Below are positions 1 to 5,828 of a stretch of DNA of 5,828 bases, piece by piece. A program made the position numbers and the translations under genes. How positions within the stretch are numbered: position 1 is the stretch's first letter; each line of letters opens with the position of its first letter. The notes beneath the pieces were generated by a model, which saw only the letters and a program-made list of their open reading frames with translations, had not been told where the DNA came from and made no database searches. The stretch lies in contig CAYYXP010000231.1 of NCBI GenBank assembly GCA_964475685.1, positions 1 through 5,828 on the forward strand. Direction: 5' to 3'. The DNA is from CAVVWJ01 sp964475685 (GTDB lineage Bacteria > Gemmatimonadota > Gemmatimonadetes > Gemmatimonadales > GWC2-71-9).

Positions 1-1
1 A

Positions 2-643
2 GCCGCAACGGTGGATCCCGCCATCTGGCTGCCGGTGGCCGGGCCGACGCTCCGCACCGCGAGCGTCGCGTTTCACGTGCAGGCCGACTCGGGGGCGCAC
101 GCCATCGCCAACGGGGCGCTCGTCCGGGTGGACACCCTCTCCTACGGACACACCACCTGGCACTATCGTCTCGACCAGCCGATTCCGCTCTCCGCTGTCG
201 CGGCCGCTTCCGGGCCCTACGCGGCTGCCAGGCTGCCGCAACAGGCGTGCACTCCGGCGTGCGCGCCAGTGTCGGTCTGGACCTGGCTGGGCGACTCGGC
301 GTTCGCGGCCCGGGGGCCCTTCAGCCGGGCGGCAAGCATGATGGAGTTCTTCACCCGGCTGCTCGGCCCGTTGCCCTATCCCGCGCTCGCGCATGTCGAG
401 GCGGCGATACCCGTCGCCGTCGTGCCGGGCGCCTCGGTCATTCTCTATGCCGAGTCGGGCTATGCCGACCGCACGCTGGACGAGACCGTCGTCGCGCGCG
501 AGACCGCCAGGCAGTGGCTTCGCCCCGGAGCGCCCGACAGCGCCGCCGAGTATCTCGCGACGCTCTGGCGGTCGAGCGCCGAGGGGAAGGCCGCCAAGTC
601 CGCCGATCTCGCCCCGGTCAGGGAATTCCTGCGCTCCCCGTGA
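2..643 (+). CDS. M1 aminopeptidase-like protein, catalytically degenerate, 5' end outside window
   Basis: The reading frame is already open at base 2, so the N-terminus lies outside the window; the GTG at 11 is probably internal. What remains (213 residues) follows the M1 metallopeptidase order: the end of the N-terminal beta domain (an ANGALV stretch near 113-130, then TTWHYRLDQPIP near 151-186) and the start of the catalytic domain (MMEFFTRLLGPLPYPAL near 338-390). The zinc-site helix is recognisable as VVARETARQW (488-517), but both HExxH histidines are Arg (497-499 and 509-511). Where GxMEN is expected the sequence reads AVVPG (416-430). The WLxEGFA segment carrying the third zinc ligand is missing, and the protein stops about 45 residues after the motif, so the usual C-terminal domain is absent. 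The frame is clean, which fits a retained non-catalytic protein better than a decaying gene. The next gene overlaps it by 4 bases. Family assignment is from remembered motifs; function is unknown. Confidence 0.72.
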   Translation, partial: AATVDPAIWLPVAGPTLRTASVAFHVQADSGAHAIANGALVRVDTLSYGHTTWHYRLDQPIPLSAVAAASGPYAAARLPQQACTPACAPVSVWTWLGDSAFAARGPFSRAASMMEFFTRLLGPLPYPALAHVEAAIPVAVVPGASVILYAESGYADRTLDETVVARETARQWLRPGAPDSAAEYLATLWRSSAEGKAAKSADLAPVREFLRSP

Positions 644-1392
644 AGTCCATCCTCTGCCTCGCGCTCGCGGCATGCAGCGGGTCGCTGCCCCCGCTCCGAG
701 GTCAGATGGTGGTGGGACGGGAGGCCTACGCGGTCTTCGTGGCGGGGAACAGTCCGGCGGGCGGGGACCTCTACGCGGTGCGCGCCGAGGGGGGTGCGGC
801 GGTGCCGATCACCTTCACCAACGTCGGAGAGTCGCGTCCCAGGCTTTCTCCCGACGGCACCTCCATCGTCTTTCTCCGTGGCCGCTCGCTCACCGATTCC
901 ACGCCTGTGTCGCTCTGGGTGATGAACCTGCTGAACGGCGCCGAGCGCGAGCTCGAGCTCCCCAAGGGAGGGGGGCTACCGCTCGACGCGGGATGGTCGG
1001 AGGGAGGGCGCGCGATCGTCGTGTCCACCACCGGCGGGCTCTACCGTTTCGGCGCACCGCCGGTGGCAGACGCGCCGCGCCTCGTGACCGCGGCCGAACG
1101 GGTGGCCGCCGAGTCGAACCTGGCCGTTCTGCTGGGGCAGCCGGCGTTCGCGCGCGTGGTGCCCTGCGCGGAGCCGGGGGCGCTGTGCATCGAGTCGGAC
1201 TCCGGGGGCCCGAGCTTGCTGGCGCCGCGGGCGCACGATGCGCTCGCCTGGGGGACCGACTCGGTTGCCTACTTCGTGGGTGACGAAGTGGAGATACGTC
1301 CGCTGGGCGAGGGCCGAAGCCGCCGACTCGATATCACGGGGCCGCCGCGGCGCCGCCAGATGACCGCTTTTACGGGGCTGCCGTCGCCGTAA
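640..1392 (+). CDS. Putative lipoprotein with TolB-like PD40 beta-propeller repeats
   Basis: I place the start at GTG 640, because it gives a short lipoprotein signal: Met-Lys, a hydrophobic run, then lipobox L9-A10-A11-C12 with Ser at +2. That predicts lipidation at Cys12 and a periplasm-facing, probably outer-membrane location. The product is 250 residues. It contains at least one clear PD40 blade motif (RLSPDG, residues 68-73, followed by SIVFLRG), a second weaker blade (DAGWSEGGRAIVVS near 985-1026), and further Trp/Tyr-rich strands (ALAWGTDSVAYFVGDEVEIRP). The length suits a small or incomplete propeller. The start overlaps the stop of the M1-like gene as GTGA, so the two are likely coupled; no strong Shine-Dalgarno is visible before it. 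ATG 706 is an alternative start but would lose the lipobox. A role in binding a protein or peptide partner is inference only; no enzyme motif is seen. Confidence 0.66.
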   Translation: MKSILCLALAACSGSLPPLRGQMVVGREAYAVFVAGNSPAGGDLYAVRAEGGAAVPITFTNVGESRPRLSPDGTSIVFLRGRSLTDSTPVSLWVMNLLNGAERELELPKGGGLPLDAGWSEGGRAIVVSTTGGLYRFGAPPVADAPRLVTAAERVAAESNLAVLLGQPAFARVVPCAEPGALCIESDSGGPSLLAPRAHDALAWGTDSVAYFVGDEVEIRPLGEGRSRRLDITGPPRRRQMTAFTGLPSP

Positions 1393-1431
1393 GGGGGGAC
1401 GGGAGGGCGCCCCACGAAGAATGACGGCCCG

Positions 1432-1461
1432 TTGAAGCGCCCCGGCTCTCCCGGGTATCTT
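1432..1461 (+). promoter_or_regulatory. Candidate sigma-70-type promoter for the lysine dehydrogenase-like gene
   Basis: TTGAAG (1432-1437) matches the -35 consensus at 4 of 6 positions and TATCTT (1456-1461) matches the -10 consensus at 4 of 6, with an 18-base spacer. Transcription would begin near 1468, giving a leader of about 33 bases before ATG 1501. It lies in the only sizeable intergenic gap of the + strand half. Consensus matches of this quality occur by chance, so this is tentative. Confidence 0.33.
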
Positions 1462-1462
1462 T
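1441..1462 (+). terminator. Weak hairpin plus short T-rich tail, possible terminator of the upstream gene pair
   Basis: CCCGG (1441-1445) pairs with CCGGG (1451-1455) across a CTCTC loop, followed by TATCTTT. The stem is only 5 bp and the T tract is broken, so intrinsic termination would be weak. It overlaps the spacer and -10 of the candidate promoter, and the two readings compete. Low confidence. Confidence 0.2.
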
Positions 1463-1500
1463 CGGGGCTGTGCGTCTTTCACTCTTCGATGGGGTCGTCA

Positions 1501-2649
1501 ATGAAAATGCTGGTCCTCGGCGCCGGGCTGCAGGGGTGTGCCTGCGCATATGACCTTCTGCAGAATCCGGAGGTTACCCAGGTAACTCTGGCCGATCTCC
1601 GGACCGACAGCCTGCCCCCCTTCCTTTCAGGGGACTGGGAAGGCAGGCTGCGGACGCTGCGGCTCGACGTGGCCGACCCCGGCGCGGTGCAGCACGCGCT
1701 CCGCGGGCACGCCGCCGTCATGAGCGCCATCCCCTACTACTACAACGGCCCCATGGCCCGCGCCGCCGTCGAGGCGGGGTGCCACTTTTCCGACCTGGGG
1801 GGCAACACCGAGATCGTCCTCGAGCAGAAGAAGCTGCACGATCAGGCGCTGGCCGCCGGCGTTTCGGTCGTTCCCGATTGCGGTCTCGCCCCCGGCATGG
1901 TGAACATTCTTGCGGCGGAGGGAATTCGCCGGCTCGACCAGGCCGAGAAGGTCAAGATCTACGTTGGCGGCCTGCCGCAGCATCCCGAGCCTCCCCTCAA
2001 CTACCAGATCGTCTACTCCCTCGAGGGCGCGCTCGACTACTACACCACTCCCTCCTGGGTGCTCCGCGGCGGGAAGCCGGAGCAGGTGGACGCCCTGAGC
2101 GAGGTGGAGGTGGTGGAGTTCCCTCCGCCGATCGGCACGCTGGAGGCGTTCCATACCGGCGGGGGGATCAGCACGCTGCCGTTCGCCTACCAGGGCAGGA
2201 TAGACGTCATGGAGTACAAGACCCTGCGCTACCCGGGCCACGCCGCCGTCATGCGGCCCATCCGGGACCTCGGCCTGCTGGACGCCAAGCCGGTGATGGT
2301 GAAGGGACAGCGGGTCGTTCCCCGCGACCTCTTCATCGCCGCTGTTCATCCCAGGCTGCACAAGCCGCAGGGCCAGGATCTCGTGGCCCTCCAGGTCGAG
2401 GTGAGCGGGCGGAAGGGCGGGCGCGCGGCAGAGGTGAAGTTCCGCCTCATGGATTATTACGACTGCGTTCATGGTATCAGTGCCATGATGAGGACCACGG
2501 GATATTCCCTGTCCATCACGGGGCAGATGCAGGCGGACGGCCGGGTGGGACTCCGGGGTGTCCACACCCCCGATGAGGCGATTCCGTTTCAGAAGTACGT
2601 CGCGGAGCTGGGCTGTCGCGGGGTCAACATCGAGGAGCTTGCAGGTTGA
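1501..2649 (+). CDS. Saccharopine dehydrogenase-family oxidoreductase, likely L-lysine 6-dehydrogenase
   Basis: The 382-residue product matches the length (about 385) and layout of bacterial L-lysine 6-dehydrogenase, which oxidises the epsilon-amino group of lysine with NAD+ to 2-aminoadipate 6-semialdehyde (cyclising to piperideine-6-carboxylate) plus ammonia. It opens with a Rossmann fold, MKMLVLGAGLQG, with G7-x-G9-x-x-G12, and LADL after beta-2 as expected for a dinucleotide acidic site. Family blocks recalled from the Geobacillus enzyme are visible: PDCGLAPGMVN (125-135), YVGGLP (154-159), PEPPLNY (162-168), SLEG, and LEAFHTGGG (214-222), then YKTLRYPGH. ATG 1501 is chosen because GGGG lies 6 bases upstream and it places the Gly-rich loop at the usual distance; ATG 1489 is in frame but has no ribosome site. 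It overlaps the next gene by one base. Carboxynorspermidine or saccharopine dehydrogenases are related alternatives. Cytoplasmic. Confidence 0.8.
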   Translation: MKMLVLGAGLQGCACAYDLLQNPEVTQVTLADLRTDSLPPFLSGDWEGRLRTLRLDVADPGAVQHALRGHAAVMSAIPYYYNGPMARAAVEAGCHFSDLGGNTEIVLEQKKLHDQALAAGVSVVPDCGLAPGMVNILAAEGIRRLDQAEKVKIYVGGLPQHPEPPLNYQIVYSLEGALDYYTTPSWVLRGGKPEQVDALSEVEVVEFPPPIGTLEAFHTGGGISTLPFAYQGRIDVMEYKTLRYPGHAAVMRPIRDLGLLDAKPVMVKGQRVVPRDLFIAAVHPRLHKPQGQDLVALQVEVSGRKGGRAAEVKFRLMDYYDCVHGISAMMRTTGYSLSITGQMQADGRVGLRGVHTPDEAIPFQKYVAELGCRGVNIEELAG

Positions 2650-3182
2650 TGCTGGATTTTGCGGGCGTATGGGACAGGGCGCTGTCGTTCGACGAGTTCG
2701 TGGCGGCGAGCGTGAAGCAGCGCGGGCTCTGGGAAGGGCTGCATCGGATTGCGGTGGTGCCGGCCTGGGCCATCGCGGCGGTACCGCCGGGCGTCAAGCG
2801 CAAGTTGCTGGTCATTGCGGAGGACTGGTGCGGCGACGCGTCGAGCACCATTCCCGTGCTGGCGCGCCTGGTCGAGGCGGTGCCGGGGCTCGAGCTTCGC
2901 ATCATCCGCCGGGACGAGCATCCCGAGGTGATGGATCACTACCTCACCAACGAGTCGCGGTCGATTCCGATTGTCATCGCGCTGGATGAAAGCTTCCGGG
3001 AGCTGGGCCACTGGGGCCCTCGCCCCGGCGTGCTGCAGGCGTGGGTGATGGCCAACCGTCTCACCGTGCCCAGGGCGGAGTTGTACCCGCAGATGCGGAG
3101 CTGGTACTCGCGTGACCGGGGGGAGAGCACCTTGCACGAGGTTCTGGCTGCCGCCGGACTGGCGGCGGCCAGGGTCGCCTGA
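2649..3182 (+). CDS. Thioredoxin-like family protein (Thioredoxin_9 type), single active-site Cys
   Basis: This 177-residue cytoplasmic protein has no signal peptide. A helical N-terminus is followed by a thioredoxin fold: a beta-strand (RKLLVIAE) leads into DWCGDASS with Cys61, and a cis-proline loop SRSIPIVI places Pro107 opposite it. The second cysteine of CxxC is replaced by Ala (WCGDA), as I recall is usual for this family, so a classical dithiol-disulfide cycle is not expected; a monothiol or binding role is more likely. The LELRIIRRDEHPEVMDHYL segment is the expected central strand and helix. The ATG at 2649 overlaps the upstream TGA (TGATG), and GAGGAG at 2632-2637 sits 11 bases upstream. 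TTG at 2646 is an alternative start with 8-base spacing. Coupling to the dehydrogenase suggests co-expression, but a physical or redox partnership is inference. The C-terminus ends in an Ala-rich helix. Confidence 0.78.
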   Translation: MLDFAGVWDRALSFDEFVAASVKQRGLWEGLHRIAVVPAWAIAAVPPGVKRKLLVIAEDWCGDASSTIPVLARLVEAVPGLELRIIRRDEHPEVMDHYLTNESRSIPIVIALDESFRELGHWGPRPGVLQAWVMANRLTVPRAELYPQMRSWYSRDRGESTLHEVLAAAGLAAARVA

Positions 3183-4361
3183 TCAGAACATCCAGTTGCT
3201 GCCCACCGAAAAGTTGAACCCGTCGGGCCCGCCCGCAAAATTGAAGGCGAGGATGGTGGAGCGGAGGATACGCAACGCGAACCCGCCGCCGCCGCCCACC
3301 TTCATGTCCTCCGTGGTCAGCCGGAAATCTTCTTCCTCGAACACCCGCCCCGCATCGACGAAGGCGATCAGGGTGACGGCGCCGAGGTCTCCGAAGGGAA
3401 GGAGATCGTGGCGCACTTCGAGGTTGCCGAGCAACAACCCCCTGCCGGTGAGGCGGCCGGTGTCGAGCGAGCGGTGCGAGTATTGTCCGCCCAGCACCGG
3501 CACCGGAAGCTCCCAGCCGGGGAGCGTGAACCTGGCGTTGAGCGTCGGCGTGCCGCCCACCCCGGAACCCGCCACCCGCGCCGCGACGACCGTCCCCTCC
3601 CGAAGCGGAAGCCACCCGCGGAAGATGGCGTACTGCCGGGTATAGCCGTCACCTCCGCTCCCTACCTGTGTGCCCGCCTCGAGCAACAGGCCGCGATGAG
3701 TGTTGTACTCGTTGTCTCGGGTGTCGAAGACCAGGGCGAGCCGGCCTGCGACGTCGCCCTGCTCCAGCTCGCCGGACGGCACGTCGGTGCGGAACACCGA
3801 GTTTCCCGGCAGCGCGGTGAAGCGCGCGTGCTCGAGGTTCAGCTGGAACGCGACCATGAACGGGCCGCTGATGACGCGCGTCACCTCGGCGATGCCGCGA
3901 TAACGCGTGCGCCGGACCCGGTAGTGGAACGGGTCGGTGTCGGTCACCACGTCCTCGTCGAACGTCGAGTTGTTGCCCAGGCCGAAATAGCCAAGCCGCA
4001 CCTGCCGGTCCGCGCTCGCGAGCAGGGCGAGCCGCCAGTTCTTCCAGAGCCCCGGCGCCCGGAACACTCCCGTGATGTAGCGGCTCCCTCGACTGGTGAT
4101 GCCGGCGTCTCCGGTGAGCGAGGCGTTCGTGGTGTAGCGCGCCTCGTACTCCGCCGGCTGGGCATAGCGGACTCGCGCCGCCAGGACCGGGCCGTCGTTC
4201 GCTCCGCCCGTGAGGTAGGGGTAGTAGCTGAGGCCCCACGGGGGCGTATAGGTGTCGATGGTATCCTGGGCCACGGCGGCGGTGGTGTCCACGGGATCCT
4301 GCGCGGCCAGGCCGCCCGCCTGCGCGGTGAGCCCCAGCCACATCATGAGCCAGCGCCTCAC
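3183..4361 (-). CDS. POTRA-less Omp85/D15-type outer-membrane beta-barrel protein
   Basis: GTG at 4361 starts a good Sec signal peptide: MRRWLMMWLGLTAQA, then GGLAA before Gln21. The open frame extends further upstream, but there it lies inside the hydrolase gene and codes Arg-rich shadow sequence. The 392-residue product is mostly alternating amphipathic strands ending in FNFSVGSNWMF, with the C-terminal Phe recognised by the BAM complex. Blocks resemble the Omp85 (bacterial surface antigen/D15) barrel: VFDTRDNEYNTHRGLLLEAG, LGGQYSHRSLDTGRLTGRG, NLEVRHDLLPFG and FVDAGRVF. Only about 20 Thr/Asp-rich residues separate the signal from the first strand (WGLSYYPYLTGG), so no POTRA domain is present; the remaining length of about 350 suits a 16-strand barrel. 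The lid-loop VRGF-type motif appears altered to HRSL (residues 296-299). Its start overlaps the hydrolase stop (GTGA), implying coupling. A secretion or porin role cannot be decided. Confidence 0.78.
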   Translation of the reverse strand: MRRWLMMWLGLTAQAGGLAAQDPVDTTAAVAQDTIDTYTPPWGLSYYPYLTGGANDGPVLAARVRYAQPAEYEARYTTNASLTGDAGITSRGSRYITGVFRAPGLWKNWRLALLASADRQVRLGYFGLGNNSTFDEDVVTDTDPFHYRVRRTRYRGIAEVTRVISGPFMVAFQLNLEHARFTALPGNSVFRTDVPSGELEQGDVAGRLALVFDTRDNEYNTHRGLLLEAGTQVGSGGDGYTRQYAIFRGWLPLREGTVVAARVAGSGVGGTPTLNARFTLPGWELPVPVLGGQYSHRSLDTGRLTGRGLLLGNLEVRHDLLPFGDLGAVTLIAFVDAGRVFEEEDFRLTTEDMKVGGGGGFALRILRSTILAFNFAGGPDGFNFSVGSNWMF

Positions 4362-5395
4362 TTCGGCCTCTCGTAGAGGTGGGCGGTGTCGCGGAGCCCG
4401 GCGGTCCGGCCGTCGTGCGCCACATACCGGTCGGGATAGAGCGACGCCGCGCCCACGTCGCCGCGCTTGTTGACGGCGTAGAAGATGAGGCCGAACCTCG
4501 GGCGTCCGTCGGGCGTCAGCAGCCGCGACTCGGCCATCTTCACCACCCGCTTCAGCGTCTCCAGGCAGGCATCGGTGGGCGCCATCCCTCGGCGCATCTG
4601 CTCCACGGTCAGAAACCCTCCGCACACCATGATGTTGGCCTCTCCGCGCCCGGTGGAGCCCGCCGCGCCGACATCGTTGTCGGTGTACTGTCCGGCCCCG
4701 ATGATCGGCGAGTCCCCCACGCGGCCGGGAAGCTTCCACGCGAGCCCGCTGGTGGTGGTGACCGAGGAGATCTCTCCCGCCGCGTTCACGACGTTCAGGT
4801 TGATCGTTCCGGTGGGCCGGGCCACCATCGGCTCGGAATCCGGCACGTCGATCCAGTCGTCGTCCTTGCCGCGGTTGGCGCGCCAGGTGAGCCAGAGCTG
4901 GCGCGACTCGGGCGTGAGCAGCTCCTCGTCCTTGAACCCGTACGACAGGGCGAATCGCTTGGCGCCCTCACCGACGAGCATGATGTGGTCGGTGTACTTG
5001 AGCACCAGCCTTGCCACCTCGCTCGGCGTCTTGATCCCCTCCAGCGACGCCACCGCGCCCGCCCGCCGTGTGGGGCCGTGCATGCACGAGGCGTCGAGCT
5101 GCACCACGCCCTCCTCGTTCGGCAGGCCTCCGTAGCCGACGGAGTTGTCGTTGGGGTCGAGCTCCTGGATCTTGACGCCCTCCACGGCGGCATCGAGGGT
5201 GTCGGTGCCCGTCGAGACCAGCTCGAAGGCCTTCGTCACCGCGCGGAGTCCGTTGGAGGAGCTCACGGCGGCGAACCGGCCCCCGGACCGCCGGGTGATC
5301 GGGAGCGGGGCGGGGAACGCGGCGGCGACGGCGGCGGCGCCTGCCGCGGCACCGGTGGTCCCGAGAAAGCTGCGGCGCGACACGGGTGTGGCCAT
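4358..5395 (-). CDS. Tat-exported N4-(beta-N-acetylglucosaminyl)-L-asparaginase family Ntn hydrolase
   Basis: The 345-residue precursor begins with a twin-arginine signal (SRRSFLG, residues 6-12, then an Ala-rich hydrophobic stretch to about residue 30), so it should reach the periplasm folded. The mature part matches bacterial glycosylasparaginase, which hydrolyses the amide bond of asparagine-linked GlcNAc; relatives also cleave isoaspartyl peptides or asparagine. The precursor is expected to self-cleave before Thr197 (G196-T197-I-N), freeing the nucleophile of the beta subunit. Relative to the Flavobacterium/Elizabethkingia enzyme numbering as I recall it, every catalytic or binding residue sits at a constant offset of 45: Thr197, Thr215, Arg225, Asp228, Thr248 and Gly249, in TTTSG, GRVGDSPIIGAG and STGRGE. 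The substrate-funnel Trp of the reference enzymes is replaced in SSSNGL. ATG 5395 has GGAG (complement of 5405-5408) 9 bases upstream. Its stop overlaps the barrel gene's start. Exact substrate is uncertain. Confidence 0.87.
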   Translation of the reverse strand: MATPVSRRSFLGTTGAAAGAAAVAAAFPAPLPITRRSGGRFAAVSSSNGLRAVTKAFELVSTGTDTLDAAVEGVKIQELDPNDNSVGYGGLPNEEGVVQLDASCMHGPTRRAGAVASLEGIKTPSEVARLVLKYTDHIMLVGEGAKRFALSYGFKDEELLTPESRQLWLTWRANRGKDDDWIDVPDSEPMVARPTGTINLNVVNAAGEISSVTTTSGLAWKLPGRVGDSPIIGAGQYTDNDVGAAGSTGRGEANIMVCGGFLTVEQMRRGMAPTDACLETLKRVVKMAESRLLTPDGRPRFGLIFYAVNKRGDVGAASLYPDRYVAHDGRTAGLRDTAHLYERPK

Positions 5396-5404
5396 CGGGG
5401 GGCG

Positions 5405-5408
5405 CTCC
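5405..5408 (-). promoter_or_regulatory. Ribosome binding site of the glycosylasparaginase-like gene
   Basis: On the minus strand the sequence reads GGAG, 9 bases before ATG 5395. It is the clearest Shine-Dalgarno in the window and supports that start, which also gives a complete Tat signal. The 46-base gap to the upstream gene's stop shows no terminator hairpin, so read-through from the PD40 gene is plausible. Confidence 0.55.
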
Positions 5409-5441
5409 GCGGGAGACGTGGGGGACGAGCGAATCTGCCGG

Positions 5442-5828
5442 CTACTTCTTCGCGGCCCGGAGCTGGTCGAACCAGTTGAGCGTCACCACGAGCGCCTGCT
5501 CTGCCGAGACCACCCGCTGAAGCATGACGAAACTCTTGCCGTCGGGTGCGACGCCGTAGTTGTGGTCCCTCAAGACGCCAGGGTTGTACTGCCCGGTGAA
5601 CAGTCTCGACCGTCCGGTGACCTCGAACCCGGATTGAGTGCGGACGGCGGCCGCCATCACCGAGTCGCTGCTGCGGTAAAAGATCTCCCCACCCAGAGGC
5701 GACCAGATCGGCTCGGTTCCCCCACCCAGCGACACCTGCCAGCGTCCCCCCGGTCCGGGGTAGGGGCGGACGTACACCTCGTTCCGCCCCGATTCGTTGG
5801 CGGCATAGGCGAGCCACCGGCCGTCCGG
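5442..5828 (-). CDS. C-terminal end of a PD40/WD40-like beta-propeller protein, possibly a Ser/Thr kinase tail; 5' part outside window
   Basis: The frame is open through the window edge: the last bases code for PDGRWLAYAANESGRNEVYV, so the GTG at 5777 is internal and the start is beyond 5828. The visible 128 residues are TolB/PD40 propeller blades: PDGRWLAY, then VYVRPYPGPGGRWQVS, GGGTEPIWSPLGGEIFYRS, MAAAVRTQSGFEV, and a final blade with YGVAPDGKSFVML, ending TLNWFDQLRAAKK and a TAG stop at 5442-5444. This wording is very typical of the sensor domain closing large Acidobacteriota/Gemmatimonadota Ser/Thr protein kinases, and the NWFDQLR-like ending also fits. No kinase domain is in view, so a stand-alone TolB-like protein or a propeller fused to another domain cannot be excluded. 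It lies 46 bases upstream of the hydrolase gene on the same strand. Confidence 0.75.
   Translation of the reverse strand, partial: PDGRWLAYAANESGRNEVYVRPYPGPGGRWQVSLGGGTEPIWSPLGGEIFYRSSDSVMAAAVRTQSGFEVTGRSRLFTGQYNPGVLRDHNYGVAPDGKSFVMLQRVVSAEQALVVTLNWFDQLRAAKK

Noticed and set aside
247..639. Upstream extension of the lipoprotein frame to 247
   Set aside because: It overlaps the M1-like gene in another frame and is Arg-rich; GTG 640 gives the lipobox.
976..1482. A 168-codon - strand open frame
   Set aside because: It is antisense to the PD40 lipoprotein gene, with Arg/Pro-rich shadow composition.
1627..2565. A 312-codon - strand open frame
   Set aside because: It lies opposite the well-supported dehydrogenase gene, and its His/Val/Leu-rich product resembles no family.
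4362..4739. N-terminal extension of the barrel gene frame to an upstream start at 4739
   Set aside because: It lies wholly inside the hydrolase gene and codes Arg-rich sequence, while GTG 4361 gives a clean signal peptide.
5321..5345. GCG/GGC triplet run that looks like a simple repeat
   Set aside because: It encodes the Ala-rich hydrophobic core of the Tat signal peptide, so it is explained by coding.
4379..5479. A 366-codon + strand open frame opposite the hydrolase gene
   Set aside because: It is antisense to a strongly recognised enzyme, is rich in Arg/Gly/His typical of GC-rich shadow frames, and matches no family.
1..5828. CRISPR arrays, tRNA/rRNA genes, insertion-sequence ends, attachment sites
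   Set aside because: I saw no regularly spaced repeats, tRNA-like cloverleaf, transposase motif or terminal inverted repeats on reading both strands.

Overview
The window is gap-free, very GC-rich bacterial DNA that is almost entirely coding. It holds seven protein genes: four on the + strand (about 1-3182) and three on the - strand (3183 to the right edge). The gene mix points to a diderm of the Gemmatimonadota/Acidobacteriota type: a PD40 beta-propeller C-terminus like those of large Ser/Thr kinases, a Tat-exported glycosylasparaginase, an outer-membrane barrel ending in Phe, and a lipoprotein. Gemmatimonadota is my best guess from remembered family resemblance; no marker gene is present to prove it.

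Layout. Positions 2-643 (+) hold the C-terminal part of an M1-aminopeptidase-like protein. Its exopeptidase motif and its zinc-binding motif are both replaced, so it looks like a pseudo-peptidase. Its stop overlaps the GTG start of a short PD40 beta-propeller lipoprotein (640-1392). A 108-base gap follows, with a plausible promoter and a small hairpin. Next comes a saccharopine-dehydrogenase-family enzyme closely resembling L-lysine 6-dehydrogenase (1501-2649). It is coupled by a TGATG overlap to a thioredoxin-like protein with a single active-site cysteine (2649-3182). That gene's stop abuts the stop of the convergent - strand cluster, the two stops together forming TGATCA.

The - strand cluster, in transcription order, is: the tail of a PD40 protein (5442-5828, start outside the window); a Tat-signal N-terminal-nucleophile hydrolase of the glycosylasparaginase family with its catalytic residues intact (4358-5395); and a POTRA-less Omp85/D15-type outer-membrane barrel (3183-4361) whose GTG start overlaps the hydrolase stop. 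The hydrolase and barrel should be translated together, one in the periplasm and one in the outer membrane.

I found no mobile element, CRISPR array, RNA gene or clearly new defence system. The points most worth a second look are the M1 pseudo-peptidase with its coupled lipoprotein, and the coupled hydrolase/barrel pair. No stretch over 300 bases lacks a gene.
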